Source of the DNA: an uncultured Flavobacteriales bacterium
Lineage (GTDB): Bacteria; Bacteroidota; Bacteroidia; Palsa-965
Reading direction: 5' to 3'
Assembly: GCA_946478675.1 (NCBI GenBank)
Contig: CAMLEF010000242.1
Coordinates: 1 to 7,193 of the forward strand
Length of the DNA stretch: 7,193 bases
Below, in pieces: positions 1-5,350 of the stretch (the first letter of the stretch is position 1; each line of letters starts with the position of its first letter). The position numbers and the translations under genes are program-made. The notes beneath the pieces were generated by a model. The model saw nothing but the letters and a program-made list of their open reading frames with translations. It was not told the origin of the DNA and did no database searches.

Positions 1-8
1 TCCGTTGA

Positions 9-122
9 TGGAAACGTCAGAGCCCCGGAGGGGCGGCACTGGTGATGAGAACGAGTGCCGCCCCTCCGGGGCTCCGTCATTATCATTGTACCTGTTGCTA
101 AGTGTGACGTCCCTCCGGGACT
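9..122. repeat. GC-rich palindromic repeat cluster downstream of ppa
   Basis: A perfect inverted repeat has its left arm at 20-40 (core AGCCCCGGAGGGGCGGCACT, 21-40) and its right arm at 54-74, with a 13-base spacer. A third, diverged copy lies at 101-122, where GTCCC-TCC-GGGAC (109-121) forms a small dyad and the flank AGTGNNGNCCCTCCGGG resembles the right arm at 54-70. The element lies beyond the 3' end of ppa, which is transcribed towards it. The arms could form a strong hairpin in RNA of either strand. No T tract follows on the minus strand, so it is not a textbook intrinsic terminator. Three related copies within 115 bp point to a dispersed intergenic repeat family; that it recurs elsewhere in the genome is inference. 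Confidence 0.75.
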
Positions 123-170
123 AATTTGCAGTAATGCGTTTGACAAAATGCGTTTTCTCCCCTGCTGCTG

Positions 171-191
171 CGTTTCGTTTTTTTTGAAACG
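171..191 (-). terminator. Small hairpin just after ppa stop (weak terminator candidate)
   Basis: Six-base arms CGTTTC (171-176) and GAAACG (186-191) flank a loop made mostly of T on the plus strand. The element begins two bases beyond the ppa stop codon. The stem is short and AT-rich, and no U tract follows in the minus-strand transcript, so it may only be a coincidental dyad. The larger palindromes at 20-74 are an alternative end point for the transcript. Confidence 0.2.
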
Positions 192-193
192 AC

Positions 194-823
194 TCAACCT
201 TTCGCCTTCAACTTTTTATAATCCTCAAAACTCCTGCGAATTACTTCGTACGCTTCTTCACGGCTGTAAACGGCGTCGATATTGACGGGCTGCGACTGTT
301 CGCCGGGAATCGTTTTGTAGGTGAGAAAATAATGGCGCAGGCGATTGAGCAGCGCTTCGGGCAATTCGGAAACATCATGGTAACCGCTGTACGCCGGATC
401 CTGCTGCAGTACGGCGATGATCTTGTCGTCCGCTTCGCCTTTGTCGATCATGCGGAAGCCGCCGATGGGAATGGCGCGCAGCAGGATGTCGCCGTGCGTG
501 ATCGGGCGCTCGCTGAGCACGCAGATGTCGAGCGGATCGCCGTCGCCTTTGGTGATCTTTTTACCCGAACGTTCTTCGCAATATTCCGCGATGGATTCGC
601 CGCAGTAGGTTTGCGGAATGAAACCGTAAAGAGCGGGCGGCACGTTCGAAAACAATTGCGGCCGATCGATCTTCAGGTAGCCGGACTCTTTATCGATCTC
701 GTATTTCACCGTATCGCCGGGCACGATCTCGATGAATGCCGTAACGATCTCCGGCGCGTTTTCACCAGGAGAAATGCCGTGCCAGGGATGGGATTTGTGA
801 CCGGAAAAGGAACGTTGGCTCAT
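194..823 (-). CDS. ppa: Inorganic pyrophosphatase (soluble, family I)
   Basis: Hydrolyses pyrophosphate to two phosphates in the cytoplasm, pulling forward PPi-releasing reactions such as tRNA charging. The 209-residue protein carries the family I landmarks: Glu32, the KYEIDKESG block (Lys40, Glu42), Arg54, Tyr66 in LYGFIPQTY, the metal-binding signature GDGDPLDICVL (Asp94, Asp96, Asp99), MIDKGEADDK (Asp127, Asp132, Lys134) and Tyr169-Lys170. Compared with the E. coli enzyme there is an insertion of about 15 residues before the GDGDP signature (roughly 74-92), and the position I align with E. coli Tyr51 is Pro62. That alignment was made by eye from memory. The N-terminal HPWHGISPGE is typical of this longer subtype and supports the start at 823. 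The ATG shares one base with the stop codon of the upstream gene (TGATG, 825-821), so translation is probably coupled. It is the last gene of the hutH-led operon. The identification is secure. Confidence 0.96.
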   Translation of the reverse strand: MSQRSFSGHKSHPWHGISPGENAPEIVTAFIEIVPGDTVKYEIDKESGYLKIDRPQLFSNVPPALYGFIPQTYCGESIAEYCEERSGKKITKGDGDPLDICVLSERPITHGDILLRAIPIGGFRMIDKGEADDKIIAVLQQDPAYSGYHDVSELPEALLNRLRHYFLTYKTIPGEQSQPVNIDAVYSREEAYEVIRRSFEDYKKLKAKG

Positions 824-825
824 CA
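821..825 (-). other. TGATG stop/start overlap coupling the NTR-like gene to ppa
   Basis: Read on the minus strand, TGA (825-823) ends the exported-protein gene and ATG (823-821) starts ppa, sharing one A. Such an arrangement normally lets a terminating ribosome re-initiate. This matters here because no clear Shine-Dalgarno sequence is seen. Confidence 0.8.
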
Positions 826-1404
826 GCGGATAAATTTTCGGACGACGAAATAAAATACACCGAGGATCGCGAAGCCGATAAATGCCAGCCAGAACGCCTG
901 CATGCCCTGCGGCTTGAGATTTTCATGGTGCTGCTGGTCGACGATCTCCACTTCGTTGAATTTCTGAATGCCGAGCTTCGTCTCCAGCCACTTTTTTTCC
1001 GTATTGAAATCCATGTGATGCGAAGGCGATGCGTAATCGATCTCTCCTTTCGCGGGAAGCTTGCGGCTCGGGCTGCAGATGGAAACGGAAGCTTTTCCAT
1101 AGCTCGTGTATTGCGCGTAAATGATCCACGCCTCATCCGGCGCAAAGCTCATCTGGCAATCGGAAGCGCAATCGAATTCGAGCTCGGTGGACGGAAAACT
1201 TTTGCCGCGGTACAGCTCGTCGATGCTGAATTTCACGAGCGAAGTGCCGTCGTCACAACCGGAGATCGCAACAACGTGCCCGTAGAAAATGAACGTATAA
1301 CCGCTGATGCTTTTCTCTGAAAGACTATCCAGCGGCGCACAATCGCAGGAGGCGAAAAGTTTTCCCGCCAGGAGCAGCACGAGAAGCGTCAGCATTTTCT
1401 TCAT
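823..1404 (-). CDS. Exported, membrane-anchored protein with NTR/TIMP-like domain (putative)
   Basis: The 193-residue protein starts with a signal peptide (MKK, then hydrophobic residues 4-18 ending in FAS) directly followed by Cys20-Asp-Cys22. The mature part has six cysteines (20, 22, 50, 79, 83, 110). Its pattern is: a CxC start; a FIFYGHVVAI strand at 38-47; VKFSIDELYRG at 57-67; a Cys-rich stretch before APDEAWIIYAQY at 88-99; and ICSPSRKL at 109-116. This order resembles the netrin-like/TIMP fold seen in many bacterial exported proteins. The match is by pattern only, and the function is unknown. A C-terminal hydrophobic segment (about 169-188) followed by RKFIR should anchor it in a membrane with the cysteine domain outside the cytoplasm. 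FASC is a poor lipobox, so lipidation of Cys20 is possible but unlikely. Its ATG overlaps the hutH stop by four bases (ATGA, 1401-1404) and its stop overlaps the ppa start, so it is translated between two cytoplasmic enzymes. Confidence 0.85.
   Translation of the reverse strand: MKKMLTLLVLLLAGKLFASCDCAPLDSLSEKSISGYTFIFYGHVVAISGCDDGTSLVKFSIDELYRGKSFPSTELEFDCASDCQMSFAPDEAWIIYAQYTSYGKASVSICSPSRKLPAKGEIDYASPSHHMDFNTEKKWLETKLGIQKFNEVEIVDQQHHENLKPQGMQAFWLAFIGFAILGVFYFVVRKFIR
1401..1404 (-). other. ATGA overlap coupling hutH to the NTR-like gene
   Basis: The minus-strand tetranucleotide ATGA contains the start codon of the exported-protein gene (1404-1402) and the TGA stop of hutH (1403-1401). It supports the upstream choice of start (MKKM rather than the internal Met4) and co-translation of the two genes. 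Confidence 0.8.
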
Positions 1405-2921
1405 TGGAGCGAAATAAAGTCGAAATCGCGGACGAACTTTTCTGCCGCCGCCATATCGGGATACATTTCACGATCGTTATCGAGGAAGCTCACCACTTTG
1501 CGGAAGCTTTCCTGCAGCTGCGCCAGGGCAGGCGACGTCGCGAATTTTTCTTTCTGCAAACGGAAGTCGAGCGCCTGTGCAGCCGTGAACAGCTCGATGC
1601 CGAGCACACGTTCCACGTTACGCATCACGCGCGCGCATTTCGTTGCCGCATTCGCGCCCATGCTCACATGGTCTTCCTGGCCGTTCGAAGAAACGATCGA
1701 ATCGACCGAAGCCGGTGTGCAGAGCTGCTTGTTCTGGCTGACGATGGACGCCGCGGTGTATTGCGGGATCATGAAGCCGGAATTCAATCCTGCATTCGCC
1801 ACGAGCATCGCAGGCAGCGCACGTTTGCCCGCAATGAGCAGGTAAATTCTCCGTTCGGAAATATTGGCGATCTCCGCCATCGCGATCGAAAGAAAATCAA
1901 GCGCGAGGGCCAGCGGCTGTCCGTGGAAATTTCCGCCGGAGAGAATGTCGCCGTCTTTCGGGAACAACGTCGGATTGTCGGTGACGGAATTGATCTCCGT
2001 CAGCAGCACGCGTTCTACGTAACCGAACGCATCGCGCGAAGCCCCGTGCACCTGCGGCATGCAGCGGAAAGAATACGGATCCTGCACGTCGTGCTTCTCC
2101 TCGCGCGGCTTGTTGGCGATGGCGCTTTTCTCGAGCAGCGACAACACACGCGAAGCCGTTTGAATTTGCCCCGGGTGCGGACGGATGTCGTGCAAGCGCG
2201 GATCAAACGGTTCTTTCAGCCCGTCGAAAGCGTCGAGTGAAAGCGCACCGATCGTGTCGGCCGCTTCGAGCAGGTGTTGTGCCCGCAGCAGGTTCCAGAT
2301 GCCCCAGGCGCTCATGAACTGCGTGCCGTTGAGGATCGCCAGGCCTTCTTTCGCTTTGAGCGCAACGGGCTGCAGGTTGTTTTCCGCGAGCACTTCCGCC
2401 GCAGGGCGAATGGTGCCGTACACGTTCACTTCGCCTTTGCCGATGAGCGGCAGCGCCAAATGAGCGAGCGGCGCAAGATCACCGGAAGCGCCGAGCGAGC
2501 CTTGTTCGTAAACGACGGGAAGAATGTGGTTGTTCCAGAACGCCACGAAGAGCTTTACCGTTTCCGGCTGCACCCCGGAGTTGCCGTGGATGAGTCCCTG
2601 GATCTTCAGCAGCAGCATGAGCCGCACGACTTCCACGGGAATTGCATCGCCCGTTCCGCACGCGTGCGACATAACGAGATTAGCCTGCAGCTGGCCGAGC
2701 TGCTCATTGGAGATGCGCTGGTTCTTGAGATCACCGAAGCCGGTGTTGACGCCGTAGATCGGGCGGTCGGCTTTGGCGGCGATTTCCTGCAGGCGTTCGT
2801 GTGAATAGGAAACGCGCTTCATCGCTTCGGCGGAAAGCTGCAGTTGGGGAAGCTCGCGAAGGAGCTTTGCAATGCGGTCGAGCGTGAGCGGTTGGGTGGG
2901 ACAGAGTTCGTGGGTAGGCAT
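1401..2921 (-). CDS. hutH: Histidine ammonia-lyase (histidase)
   Basis: Removes ammonia from L-histidine to give urocanate, the first step of histidine degradation, in the cytoplasm. The 506-residue length is normal for the family. The Ala145-Ser146-Gly147 triad in GSLGASGDLAPLAHL is the precursor of the MIO cofactor, which forms by self-cyclisation. Other active-site positions are all present: Tyr56 (YGVNTGFG), His86 (SHACGTG), Asn198 (NGTQ), Gln280, Tyr283 and Arg286 (QDPYSFR), Phe332 (GGNFHGQ) and Glu416 (NGQEDHVSMG). Glu rather than Gln at the last position favours histidase over phenylalanine or tyrosine ammonia-lyase. The start at 2921 lies only 15 bases downstream of a large palindrome, with no -7 box seen in the gap. 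It may therefore be transcribed with hisS or from a promoter inside hisS. No hutU, hutI or other hut gene is in the window. The enzyme class is very secure; the histidine preference is strong. Confidence 0.96.
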   Translation of the reverse strand: MPTHELCPTQPLTLDRIAKLLRELPQLQLSAEAMKRVSYSHERLQEIAAKADRPIYGVNTGFGDLKNQRISNEQLGQLQANLVMSHACGTGDAIPVEVVRLMLLLKIQGLIHGNSGVQPETVKLFVAFWNNHILPVVYEQGSLGASGDLAPLAHLALPLIGKGEVNVYGTIRPAAEVLAENNLQPVALKAKEGLAILNGTQFMSAWGIWNLLRAQHLLEAADTIGALSLDAFDGLKEPFDPRLHDIRPHPGQIQTASRVLSLLEKSAIANKPREEKHDVQDPYSFRCMPQVHGASRDAFGYVERVLLTEINSVTDNPTLFPKDGDILSGGNFHGQPLALALDFLSIAMAEIANISERRIYLLIAGKRALPAMLVANAGLNSGFMIPQYTAASIVSQNKQLCTPASVDSIVSSNGQEDHVSMGANAATKCARVMRNVERVLGIELFTAAQALDFRLQKEKFATSPALAQLQESFRKVVSFLDNDREMYPDMAAAEKFVRDFDFISLQ

Positions 2922-2936
2922 TGGAGAAGTTTGATT

Positions 2937-2990
2937 GCCGCAGAGGCGCAGAGGACACAGAGCGCTCTGCGTCCTCCGCGCCTCTGCGGC
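2937..2990. repeat. 54-bp near-perfect palindrome between hisS and hutH (CCGCAGAGGCGCAGAG family)
   Basis: The left arm GCCGCAGAGGCGCAGAGGAC (2937-2956) pairs with GTCCTCCGCGCCTCTGCGGC (2971-2990). The centre CAGAGCGCTCTG (2958-2969) is itself a palindrome, so 25 of 27 positions pair and there is no loop. The right arm ends on the first plus-strand base of the hisS stop codon (2990-2992), and the left arm ends 15 bases before the hutH start. It could act as a hisS terminator, a transcript stabiliser or an attenuating hairpin, but no U tract follows on the minus strand. A second, one-armed copy lies at 5217-5243, and the two share GCCGCAGAGGCGCAGAG exactly. Confidence 0.85.
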
Positions 2991-4384
2991 TAACGAATTG
3001 CGTTCAATAGTTCTTCAAAGTTCACCGGGCGCTGTTCGCCGGATTGTAAGTTCTTCAGCATGATGGTGCCGCTGCTGCGCTCGTTTTCGCCGATGATGGC
3101 GACGAACGGAATTTTTTTCGCGTCGGCGTATTTGAACTGCTTGCCCATCTTCACCGCGTCGGGATAAATTTCGGCAGCGATGTTTTCTTCACGGACTTTT
3201 CGCAGCAGCTGTAGTGAATGCTTTTCATCTTCCCCGCCGAAATTCGCGAAGAGGACGCGCGTGCCTTCTTTCTGCGTGACGTCTTCAGGATAACCGACTT
3301 CGTTCAGTACGTCGAAGATGCGGTCGATGCCGAAGGAAATGCCGACGCCGGAGAGGTTCGGTAACCCGAAGATGCCGGTGAGGTCGTCGTAACGCCCGCC
3401 GCCGCAGATGGAGCTGGTGAGCGTGCCTTTGTTCGCTTTCACTTCGAAGATGGCGCCCGTGTAATAGTTGAGGCCGCGGGCAAGCGTGATGTCGAGCTCC
3501 AGCGTTGCCGTTTTCAGACCGAGATTTTTTGCCGTTTCAAAAACGTAATGCACTTCTTCAATTCCTCTTTTGCCGGTTTCGGAAGCGACCAGTAACGTTT
3601 CGAGCAATTGAATTTTCGCAGTGAAATCGCCGGAGAAAGAAATCAGCGGCTGCAGCTTTTCAATTGCATTTTCAGAAACCTGCTTCTCGCGCAATTCTTT
3701 ATTCACGCCGTCGACGCCGATCTTATCCAGCTTGTCGATAGCGACTGTAATATCAACGATGCGTTCCTTCTCCCCGATCACTTCGGCAATTCCCGCGAGA
3801 ATTTTCCGGTTGTTGATCTTGATCGTTACCGGCACGCCGAATTTTGTGAACGCCTCGTCGATCATCTGCACAAGCTCCACTTCATTGATCAGCGAATCGC
3901 TTCCGATCACGTCGGCATCACACTGGAAGAATTCGCGGTAGCGCCCTTTCTGCGGACGATCCGCGCGCCACACCGGCTGGATCTGGTAACGCTTAAACGG
4001 AAATGAAATCTCATTCTGGTGCTGCACGACGTAACGCGCGAAGGGAACGGTGAGGTCGTAGCGAAGGGCAATTTCAGATTTATGTGGCAGGAAGCTATAA
4101 TCCACATCAGAAACATCTTTCAGAATTTCCCGTATCGATTCTGCAACCGAAGAATAAGTATTAAAGACGTTTCTGTTACTTCTGATTTTGTAAATCAGCT
4201 TATCTCCTTCATCACCATATTTACCCATTAAAGTTTCGGTACGTTCCATTGCAGGCGTTTCAATCGGCTGGTAACCGAACTTTTTGAACACCGAACGGAT
4301 CGTATCGAAAATGTAATTGCGACGCATCATTTCTTCAGGAGAAAAGTCGCGTGTGCCTTGCGGAATGGAAGGTTTCTGGGCCAT
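2990..4384 (-). CDS. hisS: Histidyl-tRNA synthetase
   Basis: Charges tRNA-His with histidine using ATP and releases AMP and pyrophosphate; essential and cytoplasmic. The 464 residues show the class II layout: a motif 1 region at [11 protein letters not shown] (37-47); [13 protein letters not shown] (107-119); motif 2 in [26 protein letters not shown] (133-158, split here by [11 protein letters not shown]); the histidine-specific boxes ARGLNYYTG (302-310) and GGGRYDDL (328-335); and motif 3 [10 protein letters not shown] (346-355). An HGTP anticodon-binding domain follows from about 376 to the end. The start [18 protein letters not shown] fits the family. Codons of about residues 48-105 lie in a clearly AT-richer patch, and the protein there departs from the usual sequence (see the separate feature). 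Upstream is a weak -7-like box. Downstream the stop codon touches a large palindrome before hutH. The identification is secure. Confidence 0.97.
   Translation of the reverse strand: MAQKPSIPQGTRDFSPEEMMRRNYIFDTIRSVFKKFGYQPIETPAMERTETLMGKYGDEGDKLIYKIRSNRNVFNTYSSVAESIREILKDVSDVDYSFLPHKSEIALRYDLTVPFARYVVQHQNEISFPFKRYQIQPVWRADRPQKGRYREFFQCDADVIGSDSLINEVELVQMIDEAFTKFGVPVTIKINNRKILAGIAEVIGEKERIVDITVAIDKLDKIGVDGVNKELREKQVSENAIEKLQPLISFSGDFTAKIQLLETLLVASETGKRGIEEVHYVFETAKNLGLKTATLELDITLARGLNYYTGAIFEVKANKGTLTSSICGGGRYDDLTGIFGLPNLSGVGISFGIDRIFDVLNEVGYPEDVTQKEGTRVLFANFGGEDEKHSLQLLRKVREENIAAEIYPDAVKMGKQFKYADAKKIPFVAIIGENERSSGTIMLKNLQSGEQRPVNFEELLNAIR
4075..4245 (-). other. AT-rich patch inside hisS
   Basis: Counting bases by 60-base rows, GC is about 38% (4081-4140), 33% (4141-4200) and 40% (4201-4260). 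The row before (4021-4080) is about 60%, and rows elsewhere in hisS are 52-65%. The patch encodes about residues 48-103, between GKYGDEGDK and [10 protein letters not shown], including [15 protein letters not shown]. The reading frame is intact and the flanking catalytic motifs are normal. It may be a recombined segment, or simply a fast-evolving surface loop with different codon use. Confidence 0.6.
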
Positions 4385-4399
4385 AATAATTCGAGAGCA

Positions 4400-4407
4400 C
4401 GAAGGTA
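4400..4407 (-). promoter_or_regulatory. Possible -7 promoter element of hisS
   Basis: Minus-strand TACCTTCG differs by one base from the Bacteroidota -7 consensus TAnnTTTG and ends 15 bases before the hisS ATG (4384). No convincing -33 TTTG is seen at the right distance, so the call is weak. Confidence 0.3.
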
Positions 4408-4437
4408 CTAAACAGACTGACGCTGGCGCGTGTTTTT

Positions 4438-4496
4438 AACCACGGAGGCACGGGGCACGGAGTTCTTTTTCTCCGTGTCCCCGTGCCTCCGTGGTT
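4438..4496. repeat. Palindromic repeat of the ACGGAGGCACGG family upstream of hisS
   Basis: The left arm 4438-4462 (AACCACGGAGGCACGGGGCA and on to CGGAG) pairs with the right arm 4471-4496 (CTCCGTGTCCCCGTGCCTCC and on to GTGGTT). There is a single-base bulge and an 8-base T-rich loop, TTCTTTTT. It lies five bases beyond the stop codon of the exported-protein gene ending at 4502 and 53 bases upstream of hisS. On the plus strand it is followed by CATTTTT, but no plus-strand gene ends there. It could end or protect the minus-strand transcript. The sequence differs from the other palindromes in the window, so it is a separate repeat family. Confidence 0.85.
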
Positions 4497-4501
4497 CATT
4501 T

Positions 4502-5191
4502 TTACCGTATGGCCGTCAGGACTTTGACTTGCTCCAGCACACCACCGGAACGGTACTCCGCTTTCACGATGCCGTAGACCGGCGAATACCATTCTTTCAC
4601 CTGCCGCTCTTTGGGTTTGGCTTTTTTCACCAGCGGCTTGATACGTTCCGTGGAAGTGATGATCCAGCAATCGAATTTGCCGGCTTTCGTCGTGAGCGAA
4701 TCGCGGCCTTCGACGGTGCGGTTGACGACGTCGTAGAGCATCGTCGTGTTGCCGGCGGGACGCGTGTATTTCATGACGCCGTTCGTTTCGGGAAGCTGCT
4801 CGTTCTTCACGGGCTTCAGCGGGTAACGCAGCGGCGCGCCGGTGATCTCGACGTTTTCGGTGTTGTCGTAGCGGATCTTCGGCGGCACGAGATTCTGCAG
4901 CCAGGAAATGAACGTGACGGAATCTTTCGCGATGCGATAAAGGCCTTTCCCGAGAATGGTGGAACCGGAATCCGACGACCACGTAACGTCCGATTCGGAA
5001 TACGTCGTATCACTTCCAGTCCAACTTTTCGTCACGATCGCATCGGCCGTCACGACGAAGTTGCCGTCTTTATCGTAATAGCTGTAAATGAAATGCGTCC
5101 CGCGGGTGAAGAGGTTGCCCCCGACGATCATCGCCGAACAGCAGAGAAAAATTCCGGCGAAAATAGAAAGTGTTCGTACCGTCAGTTTCAT
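4502..5191 (-). CDS. Exported DUF3108-like protein A
   Basis: The protein has 229 residues if begun at MKLTVRTLSIF (5191). An in-frame GTG at 5275 would add 28 residues, but those codons run through a dispersed repeat half-copy (5217-5243) and precede an obvious signal peptide, so I reject it. Residues 1-25 form the signal sequence, with double Cys at 17-18 inside the hydrophobic core. The rest looks like a beta-rich exported domain. Near the C-terminus are AGKFDCWIIT (170-179) and EWYSPVYGIVKAEY (200-213). These match the order and content of AGTWECYKIS and EWFSFKVGTVRSETY in the next gene upstream, so the two are paralogs. The pattern resembles DUF3108/TapB-like proteins; this is recognition by pattern, and no function is known. 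Its stop is followed within five bases by a palindromic repeat. No clear promoter was found; TAACTTTC at 5202-5195 is one base off the -7 consensus but almost touches the ATG. Confidence 0.85.
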   Translation of the reverse strand: MKLTVRTLSIFAGIFLCCSAMIVGGNLFTRGTHFIYSYYDKDGNFVVTADAIVTKSWTGSDTTYSESDVTWSSDSGSTILGKGLYRIAKDSVTFISWLQNLVPPKIRYDNTENVEITGAPLRYPLKPVKNEQLPETNGVMKYTRPAGNTTMLYDVVNRTVEGRDSLTTKAGKFDCWIITSTERIKPLVKKAKPKERQVKEWYSPVYGIVKAEYRSGGVLEQVKVLTAIR

Positions 5192-5216
5192 TCTGAAAGT
5201 TACGAAACTTTTATTC

Positions 5217-5243
5217 GCCGCAGAGGCGCAGAGAACGCGGAGG
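5217..5243. repeat. One-armed copy of the CCGCAGAGGCGCAGAG repeat
   Basis: It starts with GCCGCAGAGGCGCAGAG (5217-5233), identical over 17 bases to 2937-2953, and continues as AACGCGGAG. The opposing arm present in the 2937-2990 copy is missing, so this is a half-element. In the minus-strand frame that runs upstream of protein A it reads as LRVLCASAANK, which mimics coding sequence and leads to an over-extended start. Confidence 0.75.
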
Positions 5244-5270
5244 TTACGCTGACTTTCGCAGATTGTTTTT

Positions 5271-5349
5271 GCCACGAATTACGCGGATTACACGAATTAT
5301 TCAACCGATTGGTAATTCGCGGTATTCGTAAAGATTCGTAATTCGTAAC
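5271..5349. repeat. Imperfect inverted repeat of the CACGAATTACNCGNATTA family
   Basis: The left part (5271-5299) begins GCCACGAATTACGCGGATTA and continues CACGAATTA. The right part (5312-5349) is an imperfect reverse complement built from repeats of ATTCGT/TAATTCG. The unit ACGAATTA recurs in both arms. It fills the gap between the two exported-protein genes and ends two bases before the stop codon of the upstream one (5351-5353). It is AT-rich, unlike the other palindromes here. Its likely role is that of a dispersed intergenic repeat near a gene end. Confidence 0.65.
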
Positions 5350-5350
5350 C

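Noticed and set aside
133..155. Short direct repeat AATGCGTTT (133-141 and 147-155)
   Set aside because: Nine bases repeated once in an AT-rich gap is not enough to claim iterons or an attachment site.
55..285. 76-codon plus-strand frame at the left end
   Set aside because: It starts inside a palindromic repeat and runs antisense into the 3' end of ppa; there is no domain or start signal.
332..853. 173-codon plus-strand frame opposite ppa
   Set aside because: It is antisense to a clearly conserved pyrophosphatase, has an Arg/Ala/Asp-rich composition typical of GC-driven shadow frames, and shows no recognisable domain.
1404..2240. 278-codon plus-strand frame opposite hutH
   Set aside because: Its length comes from GC-rich codons of hutH read on the other strand. 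It is Arg/His-rich, without family motifs, and overlaps the conserved catalytic parts of hutH.
4430..5341. 303-codon plus-strand frame opposite protein A
   Set aside because: It runs through two repeat elements and antisense to a gene with a signal peptide and a related neighbour. It is a shadow.
1..5349. CRISPR array or integron from the repeated palindromes
   Set aside because: Copies are of different families, widely and irregularly spaced, and lie in ordinary intergenic gaps. There are no spacers, cas genes or integrase.
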